NCBI GenBank assembly: GCA_963712905.1
Contig: CAVQJU010000008.1
Coordinates: 496,001 to 560,000 of the forward strand
From: CAVQJU01 sp963712905
GTDB lineage: Bacteria; Acidobacteriota; Vicinamibacteria; Vicinamibacterales; CAVVIG01
Direction: 5' to 3'
DNA: 64,000 nucleotides
Part shown: positions 1-7,615 of the stretch, piece by piece
Layout of the letters: each line of letters begins with the position of its first letter
Numbering within the stretch: position 1 is the first letter of the stretch
Notes under the pieces: generated by a model
Seen by the model: only the letters and a program-made list of their open reading frames with translations
Told to the model about the DNA's origin: nothing
Database searches by the model: none
Made by a program: the position numbers and the translations under genes

Positions 1-414
1 GTCGCTCAGGGTGGTCACACCGGTCAGCGGCGTGCCGTACTTCGCCCAGATCGCGTCCTTGTACGCGAACGGCGTCGCAAAGTGACGCGCGACGATGATC
101 ACCGCCGCGTCCGGGTCCTTGAGGCCGTAGCCGGTGTCGCTCGCCATGAAGAAGTTGTTGGCATACGCGAGCGCGGCGCCGAAGGTCGGTGCGGTCGTCG
201 CGTCGAACACGAACCGGTGTTTTCCGGGGAGCGTGTCCATCCAGTCGTCCTGCGTGTGGCGTGCCGGCTGGAACCGCGCCGCGCCGGTTGCGGCCTGAGC
301 CGCCGCCTCGGGCGCGCCGCCGACCAGTGAAACGCCGGCGACAGACATGCCCGCGCCCAGGCGGGCCAGAAACGAACGACGCGCAACCGGCGATATCGTG
401 GTGTGGTCAGACAT
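1..414 (-). CDS. Twin-arginine signal secreted protein, C-terminus outside window
   Basis: The protein is complete at its N-terminus (ATG at 414) and runs off the left edge after 138 codons. It begins with a Tat-type signal: RRSFLARLGAG followed by a hydrophobic stretch and an Ala-rich cleavage region around residues 35-40. The mature part contains DDWMDTLPGKHRFVFDATT and then a segment ending in HFATPFAYKDAIWAKYG. Tat export suggests a protein folded, or loaded with a cofactor, before it reaches the periplasm. I recall similar short Tat proteins in Acidobacteriota but know no assigned function, so none is given. The divergent cytochrome gene begins 198 bp away across a heptad-repeat gap. Confidence 0.7.
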   Translation of the reverse strand, partial: MSDHTTISPVARRSFLARLGAGMSVAGVSLVGGAPEAAAQAATGAARFQPARHTQDDWMDTLPGKHRFVFDATTAPTFGAALAYANNFFMASDTGYGLKDPDAAVIIVARHFATPFAYKDAIWAKYGTPLTGVTTLSD

Positions 415-512
415 GATGCCCTCGCTCCTGTGCAGGTTCTTTGTCGTTGGCCGCGCCAATCGCTGAATGGTAAGCCCCTCTATTGCCCGGGTCAATCCGC
501 TTTCGCCCGCTC

Positions 513-589
513 ACCGCCGACTGCCGACTGCCGACCGCCGACTGGGGACTGCCGACTGCTGACTGCTGACTGCTGACTGCTGACTGAGA
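513..589. repeat. Heptanucleotide tandem repeat, ACTGCCG/ACTGCTG type, 11 units
   Basis: Eleven consecutive 7-bp units run through the gap between the Tat protein and the cytochrome gene. Units from left to right are ACCGCCG, ACTGCCG twice, ACCGCCG, ACTGGGG, ACTGCCG, ACTGCTG four times and ACTGAGA. Seven is not a multiple of three and the units lie outside any convincing gene. The same ACTGCCG unit recurs at 43211-43277 on the same strand. Confidence 0.9.
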
Positions 590-612
590 TCGCGCTAGAC
601 TTCCAATCGGCC

Positions 613-1617
613 ATGCCGCGCGCTCGCTCGTTTCCGCCGGTCGCCCCTGGCGCCCGTCTAGCCCTTGCCGCCATCGGCCTTGGCCTGCTCACCGCGGGGC
701 TGGCCGGCGTCTCCGGCTGCGCCCGCACACCGGTGCCCACGACATCGTCCGGCGTGCCGCTGATGGGGCCGCTCATCCCGGCCCGCACGACCATGGTGAC
801 GGCGTGGGATTTCCCGAAGAACCCGCTGACCGACAAGAGCCTGGACGACTCGCGCCTGTCGGCCGACATTCGATGGGGCTTCCGGCTCTTCACCAACACT
901 CCGGCCGAGGCGCCGCGCTTCGCGCCGAGCCGCATGTCCTGCAACAACTGCCATCTGAACGGCGGACAGCGGGAGCGGTCGCTTCCGCTCGTGGGTGTCG
1001 CCGCAATGTTCCCCGAGTACAACCGCCGATCGGGCCGCCTCTACAGCCTCACCGATCGCATCGTCGACTGTTTCCTCCGCAGCGAAAACGCCACGGGCGC
1101 ACTCCCGGACGAGACCGCAGGCAGCGGCGATCGCGCGGAGGGCCCGGCCCCGGCGTCGAAAGAAGTGCTGGCCCTGGCGGCGTACATCACCTGGCTGGCG
1201 CGCGGGACCGCCGTCGGCAGCAACCCGACCTGGCGCGGCCAGAACACGATCGCCGCGGCCGCGCTCATCCCGGTCGCCAAGCTCGATGCGCGAAAAGGCG
1301 AGGCGACCTTCCAGGAGCGCTGCATCACGTGTCATGGTATGGACGGCCAGGGCGTAGCGGTGGGTGACAAGAAGCCGGGCCCGCTGTGGGGGCCCGACTC
1401 GTGGAACGACGGGGCCGGCGCGGCGCGCATTTACACGCTCGCCGGCATCATCCGGTACGCGATGCCTTACCTCGATCCGGGCAGCCTGTCAGACGAGGAC
1501 GCGCAGAACGTCGCGGCGTACATCAACTCGAAACCGCGGCCCGCGTATCCGTTCAAGGCACAGGACTACCTCACCGAGAAAATCCCGCCCGACAGCGTTT
1601 ACTACGCAAAGAAATAG
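613..1617 (+). CDS. Dihaem c-type cytochrome, thiosulfate dehydrogenase (TsdA)-like
   Basis: This 334-residue protein has an N-terminal hydrophobic segment ending in GVSGC (Cys36), which fits a lipobox, so it may be a membrane-anchored periplasmic lipoprotein. Two covalent haem sites are visible: CNNCH at 110-114 and CITCH at 237-241. Between them lies IVDCFLRSENATG (Cys153). TsdA enzymes have two cytochrome domains and use a cysteine as axial ligand of the catalytic haem, and this motif is in the expected place. TsdA couples thiosulfate oxidation to tetrathionate, or the reverse. The convergent neighbours encode a TauE/SafE permease and DUF1634 protein, which supports a sulfur-compound role. 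A different substrate for this dihaem family remains possible. Confidence 0.7.
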   Translation: MPRARSFPPVAPGARLALAAIGLGLLTAGLAGVSGCARTPVPTTSSGVPLMGPLIPARTTMVTAWDFPKNPLTDKSLDDSRLSADIRWGFRLFTNTPAEAPRFAPSRMSCNNCHLNGGQRERSLPLVGVAAMFPEYNRRSGRLYSLTDRIVDCFLRSENATGALPDETAGSGDRAEGPAPASKEVLALAAYITWLARGTAVGSNPTWRGQNTIAAAALIPVAKLDARKGEATFQERCITCHGMDGQGVAVGDKKPGPLWGPDSWNDGAGAARIYTLAGIIRYAMPYLDPGSLSDEDAQNVAAYINSKPRPAYPFKAQDYLTEKIPPDSVYYAKK

Positions 1618-1621
1618 AAAG

Positions 1622-1713
1622 AATCGCGCAAAGGGCTCGGATGCGATCACGCAAAGGGCTCACTTGCGATCGCGCAACGTGCTCGGATGGGATCAAGCAA
1701 AGGAATTGCGCGC
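1622..1713. repeat. Four tandem copies of a 23-bp degenerate repeat
   Basis: Units begin at 1622, 1645, 1668 and 1691. The first three share GATCNCGCAANGNGCTC and the fourth is degenerate. The array fills most of the 130-bp gap between the stops of the cytochrome gene (plus strand) and the DUF1634 gene (minus strand). There are no unique spacers, so it is not a CRISPR. No T-tract follows, so it is not an obvious intrinsic terminator. Confidence 0.85.
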
Positions 1714-1747
1714 GACGTCTGAGCGCGTTGGAGGCCGTGACCGCGCG

Positions 1748-2062
1748 TTACCCCGCGCTGAGCGCGGCGGCGACGCTCGCGAAAAGCTCTAGGAGGACGA
1801 TGCCTGTGAGCGCGGCGAAGAGCCAGTCGCGCCGGCGTGTATACGTGAAGGCGGACACCGCCACCCGGACGATCGGTGTGGCCATCAGCAGAAGCAGGCC
1901 CATCGTGAGCAGGGCTCGCTGCGCGCCGCCGGCCGGGCGGAGAAGCGAGAGGGCGAGGCCCAGGGCCAGGCAGGCCGTACTGGCCAGGACGCCGATGCCG
2001 AGCAAACGGCCAAGCGCCGACTCGAAGCCGCGGTCGTCAGTCGAAGGCGAGGGCGGGGTCAT
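1748..2062 (-). CDS. DUF1634 small membrane protein
   Basis: A 104-residue protein starting at ATG 2062, overlapping the stop of the upstream TauE/SafE gene by 4 bp (ATGA), so the two are translationally coupled. Three hydrophobic segments are visible: about residues 20-40 (LGIGVLASTACLALGLAL), 50-70 (LLTMGLLLLMATPIVRV) and 80-103. This size and topology fit the DUF1634 family, which is repeatedly encoded beside TauE/SafE permeases; its function is not established. The same frame stays open further upstream, but that stretch antisenses nothing useful and is simply the out-of-frame shadow of the permease gene. Confidence 0.8.
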   Translation of the reverse strand: MTPPSPSTDDRGFESALGRLLGIGVLASTACLALGLALSLLRPAGGAQRALLTMGLLLLMATPIVRVAVSAFTYTRRRDWLFAALTGIVLLELFASVAAALSAG

Positions 2063-2892
2063 TTCGCGCTCCTGAAGAACATCAGCGCCGCCACGAGCAC
2101 CAGGACGACAGTCAGCAGCACCTTGAGCCACTTGGCCGGGATGCCGCCCGCCAGCCGGAGGCCGGCCCACGACCCGAGCTGCACGCCGAGCACGGCAGGG
2201 GCAGCGAGCAGCGCGGGCAGGTCCCCGCGCCCGTAATAGATGATGGCGCCGCCGGCCGCCGTCACGCCGATCATGAAGGCGCTGGTCGCGGCAGCCGCCC
2301 GCACCGGAACGCCGCACCACGTGTTGAGAGCGGGCACCTTCAGGATCCCGCCGCCGAGACCCAGGAGCGACGACACGTTGCCGGCCGCAAACGAGGCCAG
2401 CAGGGCGGCAGGGAGGCGCGTCACCCGGTACGTGATCACCCGGTCGCTTTCTTCGTCGAAGAACTGACCACCGAGCGTCCCCGGCTGGGCCGACGGATCG
2501 AGGATGACATTCCGGCGGTTGATCCGGGACAGCACCGCGGCGGCCGTGAGGAGGGCGACGACTCCGAAGAGCCGCTGAAGCGCCGGTTCTGAGAAAAGGT
2601 GGGCCGTGAGGCCGCCCAGGAGACTGCCGGCCACGGTCGCCACTTCGAGCACCATGCCCAGCCGGAGGTTGATCAATTGGGCACCCGCCTGACCGGCCGA
2701 GACCGTGCTCGATGTGGCAATGACCGTGCACAGGCTGATCGCGGCGGCGGTTCGCAACGGGAAGCCAAGCGCCAGGTTCAGGAGCGGCACGAGGAAGACG
2801 CCTCCGCCCAGACCGAGCATCGAGCCGATTGATCCAGCGAGCGCGCCCGATCCGAAAATGATCAAGATGAGCGGCAGCGTAACGGAAGGCAT
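2059..2892 (-). CDS. TauE/SafE-family sulfite/organosulfonate exporter
   Basis: A 277-residue inner-membrane protein with the two-fold repeat typical of TauE/SafE. Each half carries a Gly-rich loop, GSMLGLGGGVFLVPLLN near residue 25 and SSLLGLGGGILKVPALN near residue 170. About eight hydrophobic segments are seen with a short soluble linker around 135-155. Family members export sulfite, sulfoacetate or related sulfur anions. It is cotranscribed with the DUF1634 gene and converges on a TsdA-like cytochrome gene. Substrate is inferred only from family and neighbours. Confidence 0.85.
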   Translation of the reverse strand: MPSVTLPLILIIFGSGALAGSIGSMLGLGGGVFLVPLLNLALGFPLRTAAAISLCTVIATSSTVSAGQAGAQLINLRLGMVLEVATVAGSLLGGLTAHLFSEPALQRLFGVVALLTAAAVLSRINRRNVILDPSAQPGTLGGQFFDEESDRVITYRVTRLPAALLASFAAGNVSSLLGLGGGILKVPALNTWCGVPVRAAAATSAFMIGVTAAGGAIIYYGRGDLPALLAAPAVLGVQLGSWAGLRLAGGIPAKWLKVLLTVVLVLVAALMFFRSAK

Positions 2893-2934
2893 CCGGGACG
2901 GCGACTATCTTAGCCTGAGGGCCGATCAGATCGA

Positions 2935-2961
2935 TTGACAGAGATTTTGTCTTCGTATAAA
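2935..2961 (+). promoter_or_regulatory. Predicted sigma-70 promoter of the MerR-like gene
   Basis: TTGACA at 2935-2940 is followed by TATAAA at 2956-2961 with a 15-bp spacer; an overlapping TAAAAC at 2958 would give 17 bp. This patch is clearly more AT-rich than its surroundings. It lies about 50 bp upstream of the regulator start in the divergent gap with the permease gene. Confidence 0.6.
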
Positions 2962-3010
2962 ACTGCGGCCTTCTCGCGAAAGCCGATCGTCGGACGGATC
3001 GAGGGTAGTG

Positions 3011-3505
3011 ATGGCGGGCGCGCGACGTTGGCTGACGGTTTCTGAAGTAGCGACGGTCGCGAGCCGGCTGGCCGGACAGCCGTGCTCACCGCGCCAGGTC
3101 CGGCATCTGCTGGTCCGCGGCGGCCTCGGCACCGACACCGGGAAGCGCACACGGGGCGAAACCCGCCTGTACGGCATGCTCGACATCGCCCTCGTTCGCC
3201 TGGCGCTGCGACTTCAGGCCGACGGTACGTCTCCCTGGGTCGTCCGCGTGGTGCTGACTTATCTCCGCAACGACTTGATCAGAGCCTGGAAGTCAAGCGC
3301 GGCCCTCGCACTGGCCATCAACGGACTGAAGGGGACCCTCGAGCCGGCACTCAAGCCGCGCCCGGCCACGGCGGCGGCCTGGGTGCCGCTCCGGGATATC
3401 GCAAAAGGCATCGAAGCCGAAATCCGACGCGTGGGCGACGCGCGCGAAACGGTCTGGATGTGGCGCAAAGTTTCGGTCCACGCCGTGCCCAGAGCCGCAG
3501 TGTGA
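3011..3505 (+). CDS. MerR-like helix-turn-helix protein
   Basis: A 164-residue soluble protein. Residues about 6-75 (WLTVSEVATVASRL then RQVRHLLVRGGL then RGETRLYGMLDIALVRLALRLQADG) follow the MerR winged-helix order: a TVSEVA helix-turn-helix start, an arginine-rich wing, and a second helical pair. The C-terminal half is helical and shows no Cys cluster or other effector site I recognise. ATG 3011 is preferred over the GTG at 3008 because GAGGG sits 5 nt upstream of the ATG. A TTGACA/TATAAA promoter lies upstream. Targets are unknown; the divergent sulfur permease pair is the nearest candidate. Confidence 0.55.
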   Translation: MAGARRWLTVSEVATVASRLAGQPCSPRQVRHLLVRGGLGTDTGKRTRGETRLYGMLDIALVRLALRLQADGTSPWVVRVVLTYLRNDLIRAWKSSAALALAINGLKGTLEPALKPRPATAAAWVPLRDIAKGIEAEIRRVGDARETVWMWRKVSVHAVPRAAV

Positions 3506-3527
3506 CCTCCCGCGGATCGGTTTCTAC

Positions 3528-3583
3528 TTGACCAAGCAAATAAGGAAGCAGTAAACATCACAGCTCGTCCATATCCGGAGGAG
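3528..3583 (+). promoter_or_regulatory. Candidate promoter and strong Shine-Dalgarno of the HAF-repeat gene
   Basis: TTGACC at 3528-3533 is followed after about 18 bp by a weak -10-like TAAACA at 3552. A strong ribosome-binding site, GGAGGAG at 3577-3583, lies 6 nt before ATG 3590 and decides that start. Confidence 0.4.
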
Positions 3584-3589
3584 CTGCTG

Positions 3590-4963
3590 ATGCGTTGTGC
3601 CGCCCGATTGTGTGTCGCCCTGGCCGCCATCCTCTCGCTGGAAGGAACTGCGGCCGCCCAGACCAACTACACGTTTATCGCCCTGGACCCCCAGGACAGC
3701 AGCGCGTCGAGCATCGCGACCGACGTCAACGATCAAAACACCGTGCTCGGCACGCGAATAGGCGGCGCGTATAAGTGGACCGCCGTCGGCGGCGAACAGC
3801 CGCTCATTTCTGATCCGGTCGCGAACAGCAAGTTCCCGGCGACGGGCGCATTCCAGATCAACAACGCCGGCACCGTGATGGGTACCGGCTGTCCGAACGT
3901 CTGTTTTTCGGGGCCATTCGTGCCGGCCACCTGGAGCGCGACGGCGGGTCTGGTATTTCTTCCCCTGACCGAGCCTCCTTTCGGCACGGCGAAAGCCATC
4001 AACAACGCCGGGACGATCGTCGGCTCCGGCCGCTTCACTCCCGCCATCTGGAGACCCGGCCAGCCGCAGCAACCCATCGTCGGCCTCAACTTCGCGACCG
4101 ACGTGAACGATCTCGAGCAGGTGTTAGGAGAGTGCTACGGCGATGTGTGTGGACCCGCCGGCACCGTCGCCGTGTGGACGCAGGCCGGCGGCCGGGTGCT
4201 GATCCCCAGGCTGCCGGGTCATCTCCCCGACGTCCCGTATTCAGGACTCGCCATCAACAACAACGGTATGGTGGTCGGCAAGTTCGGAACGAGTCCTTCT
4301 TCCGGCGTGTTTTTCTGGTCTGCCTCGACCGGCACCATCGACCTCCATCTGCCGGGGACGGCGGAGTATCTCGACATCAACGACCGCGGAGAGATCGTCG
4401 CAACGATCTCCGGCCCGGTCCGGGTTCCCTATCTCTTCAAGAAAGGAGTCTGGACGAACCTCAATACGCTGGTTCCCGCAGGGACGCACATGGTGCTCAC
4501 GCGGGTCACGGCCATCAACAACAACGGCTGGATGACCGGTTCGGGAACGAACTTTCCGGCAGACTTCTCGTCAGGCTACGTCCTGATTCCGCCCACCGTT
4601 CAAGTAACTGCAAACGGGACGGACGGCCCCCTGACGCTGCACCCGGGGCAACCGCTGCAGATCGCTATCGGATTCGACGCTCACGGCGTGGGGACCGTCT
4701 CGCCGGCAGAGCTCTACCTGGGCCTGGCGGGGCCCTTTGGCGTCGTCTGGTTCACGCCGTCCGGGTTATCACTGTCGCCCGGCCGGTTGTACACCGGTCC
4801 GCTCCCCACCTTCGGGCCCGTGGCGTTGTTCAACATCCTGAACGTCGCGGGATTTCCGCCTGGCAACTACTACTGGCTCATGGTCGTCGACGCGGACTCG
4901 AACGGGGTGTTGAACGGCGACTACTTCGACTTCGTCCAGACCACGATTGCTCCCGCGAGTTGA
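3590..4963 (+). CDS. Secreted HAF-repeat protein with novel C-terminal domain
   Basis: A 457-residue exported protein with a signal peptide at residues 1-23, cleaved after TAAA. Residues about 30-325 contain repeated blocks of the kind AINNAGTIVGSG / DINDRGEIVAT / AINNNGWMTGSG. These are HAF-type repeats, probably forming a beta-propeller-like extracellular domain. From about residue 330 (VQVTANGTDGPLTLHPG) to the end lies a separate beta-rich domain with LYLGLAGPFGVVWFTPSG and VDADSNGVLNG. A related domain ends the beta-helix protein two genes downstream. Enzymatic function is not recognised; surface attachment or matrix roles are guesses. Confidence 0.75.
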   Translation: MRCAARLCVALAAILSLEGTAAAQTNYTFIALDPQDSSASSIATDVNDQNTVLGTRIGGAYKWTAVGGEQPLISDPVANSKFPATGAFQINNAGTVMGTGCPNVCFSGPFVPATWSATAGLVFLPLTEPPFGTAKAINNAGTIVGSGRFTPAIWRPGQPQQPIVGLNFATDVNDLEQVLGECYGDVCGPAGTVAVWTQAGGRVLIPRLPGHLPDVPYSGLAINNNGMVVGKFGTSPSSGVFFWSASTGTIDLHLPGTAEYLDINDRGEIVATISGPVRVPYLFKKGVWTNLNTLVPAGTHMVLTRVTAINNNGWMTGSGTNFPADFSSGYVLIPPTVQVTANGTDGPLTLHPGQPLQIAIGFDAHGVGTVSPAELYLGLAGPFGVVWFTPSGLSLSPGRLYTGPLPTFGPVALFNILNVAGFPPGNYYWLMVVDADSNGVLNGDYFDFVQTTIAPAS

Positions 4964-5120
4964 CGCTGGCCCCGGGAGCGTCCCCGGTTGCAGGGAATCT
5001 TCGGACATGCGCGATTCTCCGCTTGTGTTGCCACGCAGGCGCAGTTAGATTCGCAGCCTCCCGCGGAAAACCCGTTGAATTTGGCGCTGACGCCGGCCGG
5101 TCTGCGCCAAGGAGGCCAGC

Positions 5121-5939
5121 ATGCATCTGAAATCCGGAATCGCAGCCTGGGTCCCACGCGTCGCCACAACCGTGACGGTTCTACTGGCCTCCGCCACCAC
5201 GGCCGCGGCGGCAACCGCCAGCCTCTCCGTCTCGCTCAGCGCGACCCCGGACGCGGAAACCTACACCGCGACGGTTTCCAACAGCGGACCGGATACAGCG
5301 ACGAACGTTTCGCTGACCGCGGCGCTGCCGGCAGGCATCATCCCGATCAACGTGACGCCGGGCCCCGGGTGCGTATTCGACCTTCCCGGCACCATGGTGA
5401 ACTGCTCGCTTGGCAGCATTCTCAACGGTGGATCGACTGTCGTCACGATCGCCATCCACCCGATCAGCACCGGCACAAAGACGATGACGGTGCAGGTCTC
5501 CGCCGCGGAACCCGATCCCAACCCGGCCGACAACGCGGCTTCGGCGAGCCCGTCCATCAACGCCGTGGGAATCAGTGATGTGCAGGTGACGCTGCTCGAT
5601 GCTCCTGATCCCATCCGTGTGGGGCAGCCGCTGTACTACGTTGCGGCCGTGCTGAACATCCAGGACGACTCGGCTCAGAATGTGAACGTCGAGGTCACGG
5701 TTCCCGCGGGCGTGACGCTGGTGGGCGCGGTGTCGAGTCGCGGCGCGTGCACTGCGACCGGGCGGCGATTCTCGTGTCCCCTGGGAGTCCTGAACCCGTC
5801 CGAGACGGCGTATGCACTCGTCGTAGTCGTGCCGACGGCGAGCGGCTACATCTGGGCGAGCGCGGTCGCGTCGTTGACAACACCCGATCCAAACGCGGAC
5901 AACAACAGCGCGGCAGCGCGTACGTGGGTGAATCCATAG
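5121..5939 (+). CDS. Secreted DUF11-repeat protein
   Basis: A 272-residue protein with an N-terminal signal peptide (hydrophobic core around 15-35, cleavage after AAAATA). Two immunoglobulin-like DUF11 domains follow at about 35-145 and 155-268. Both carry the family pattern of NSGPDTATNVSLTAALPAG, a Cys pair enclosing a GCVFDLPGTMVNCSL-type strand, and an EPDPNPADN or TPDPNADNN ending. DUF11 domains are extracellular and often stack as surface stalks. The gene has a good AAGGAGG site 5 nt before the ATG. It sits between two other secreted protein genes in the same direction and is probably coexpressed with the next one, 29 bp away. Confidence 0.8.
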   Translation: MHLKSGIAAWVPRVATTVTVLLASATTAAAATASLSVSLSATPDAETYTATVSNSGPDTATNVSLTAALPAGIIPINVTPGPGCVFDLPGTMVNCSLGSILNGGSTVVTIAIHPISTGTKTMTVQVSAAEPDPNPADNAASASPSINAVGISDVQVTLLDAPDPIRVGQPLYYVAAVLNIQDDSAQNVNVEVTVPAGVTLVGAVSSRGACTATGRRFSCPLGVLNPSETAYALVVVVPTASGYIWASAVASLTTPDPNADNNSAAARTWVNP

Positions 5940-5968
5940 TCGCACCGGTCAAGTTCGAGGAGATGATC

Positions 5969-7603
5969 ATGAGATCGCTGACGCGGTGGACCGGCGTGCT
6001 GTCGGTGTGGCTGTTGCTGGTGCCGGAGGCGAGGGCGCTGGCCCAAGTCACTCGTGTCGTCGACAATGACGGCCACGGAAGTCAGGCGAACTGCGACAGC
6101 CAGGATTCAGCATTCATGACGATTGGTGGAGCAATCGCAGCCTCCTCGTTCGGCGACAGCGTAATCGTCTGTCCAGGGACGTACGTCGAAAACGTGAACT
6201 TCGGCGGCAAGAGCATTCCCGTCCGCGCCCGGTATGGCCCGTATCTCACGATCATCGACGGCAACGCCGCCGATTCGGTCGTGACGTTTGCGGGCGGCGA
6301 GGGACCGGCGGCGATCCTTGACGGCTTCACGATCCGCAACGGACGGGCCAGCTTCGACGGCGGCGGCATTCGAATCGCCAACGCGTCGCCGACAGTTCTC
6401 AACAACCTGATCATGGACAACCGCGCGTGCTCGGGCACCGGGGTCTCGATCAGTTTCGGATCGCCGTTAGTCGAGAATAACGTCATCGCCGGCAACACGC
6501 AGGCTGGCTGCAGCGGCGGGGGCGGCGGAGGCATGGAGATCGGCGGTTCCTCTCAGGCGCAGATTCGAAGCAACATCATTACGAATAACACCATACCCTC
6601 CAGTGGAGGAGGCATCGCGCTGTTTGCCTCTGGCGGGCCGACGATCGAGCGCAATATCATCTCGGGCAACACCGCGGGCGGGGAAGGCGGCGGGTTGTGG
6701 CTCGTCAACCAGTCGGACGCCCTGATCACCGGCAACCTGATCTTCGGTAACAGTGCGGCTCACGGCGGAGGGATCTACTGGATGGTGCCTTCCGGCACCC
6801 GGGGGCCGCTCGTGGTCAACAACACAATCGCGGACAACAGCAGCCCGGACGGTTCCGCCATTTTTGCGGATGGCTTCGACGCACAGGCCGAACTCGTCAA
6901 CAACGTCATCGTCGCCGCACTCGGTCAGACCGCCGTAATCTGCGGCAACTTCAACGACGTCAACCCGCCGGTCTTCCGCTTCAACAACGTGTTCAGCGCG
7001 TCAGGCAGCGAATACGGCGGCACGTGCACGAATCAGACCGGCGTCAACGGCAACATCTCAGCCGCTTCGCTGTTCGCGAATCCGAGCGCGGGCGACTACC
7101 GCCTGAAAGCCGGCTCTCCGGGTATCGATGCCGGGGACGTCGCAGCCACGGGCATCGCGGCTGTCGACCTGGACGGGAGTCCGCGCGTGCTCGACGGCGA
7201 TCTGGTGCCGGGAGCCATCGTCGACATCGGCGCAGACGAAATCTCGCCGACGCCGAAAGTCACCATCAAGATCAACGGTCGGCACAGGACGCCATCGGAT
7301 GCGGTCTTCACGCCTGGCCCCATTCAGGTGACACTCGACATCTCGCCGACAACCTACGCCCAGGCAGTGGATTGGTACCTTGGGATCGGGATCAACGGTC
7401 AAACCCTGTGGATCACGCCCGGCGGCATCACGCCAACACCAGCGCCGCTCATCACCGCTCCACCGGTTGCATTGAAGGATGTGCCACTGTTCAACCTGAC
7501 GTTGCCTGTTGGCGCAACGCTCTCCGGCGTGTTCGGGATGGTGAGAGGTGGCGCGCTCGTCGCTGTGGACGTGAACAGTGCCTTCGCAGTTGACCCGGAG
7601 TAA
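5969..7603 (+). CDS. Secreted right-handed parallel beta-helix protein
   Basis: A 544-residue exported protein. The chosen start (MRSLTRW) has GAGGAG 6 nt upstream; another in-frame ATG lies 6 nt earlier. A signal peptide is followed by VVDNDGHGS and then, at about residues 80-360, repeated coils such as NNLIMDN, ENNVIAGNT, RSNIITNNT, ERNIISGNT and TGNLIFGNS. These Asn-ladder repeats are typical of pectate-lyase-like beta-helices. No catalytic triad of a known polysaccharide lyase is evident. The last 110 residues resemble the C-terminal domain of the HAF protein: GPIQVTLDI, WYLGIGINGQTLWITPGG, PLFNLTLPVG and VDVNSAF align in order. A shared cell-surface or sorting role is inferred. Confidence 0.75.
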   Translation: MRSLTRWTGVLSVWLLLVPEARALAQVTRVVDNDGHGSQANCDSQDSAFMTIGGAIAASSFGDSVIVCPGTYVENVNFGGKSIPVRARYGPYLTIIDGNAADSVVTFAGGEGPAAILDGFTIRNGRASFDGGGIRIANASPTVLNNLIMDNRACSGTGVSISFGSPLVENNVIAGNTQAGCSGGGGGGMEIGGSSQAQIRSNIITNNTIPSSGGGIALFASGGPTIERNIISGNTAGGEGGGLWLVNQSDALITGNLIFGNSAAHGGGIYWMVPSGTRGPLVVNNTIADNSSPDGSAIFADGFDAQAELVNNVIVAALGQTAVICGNFNDVNPPVFRFNNVFSASGSEYGGTCTNQTGVNGNISAASLFANPSAGDYRLKAGSPGIDAGDVAATGIAAVDLDGSPRVLDGDLVPGAIVDIGADEISPTPKVTIKINGRHRTPSDAVFTPGPIQVTLDISPTTYAQAVDWYLGIGINGQTLWITPGGITPTPAPLITAPPVALKDVPLFNLTLPVGATLSGVFGMVRGGALVAVDVNSAFAVDPE

Positions 7604-7615
7604 CCGGCAGGGCGC

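Noticed and set aside
1622..1713. CRISPR array
   Set aside because: The units are directly contiguous with no unique spacers, only four copies, and no cas genes.
1748..2731. A 327-codon open frame covering DUF1634 and upstream
   Set aside because: Only the last 104 codons look like a protein; the rest overlaps the TauE/SafE gene on the same strand in another frame and has shadow composition.
4964..5000. Terminator after the HAF-repeat gene (GACGCT...AGCGTC)
   Set aside because: A six-bp stem is present, but no T-tract follows and the gap is short; not enough support.
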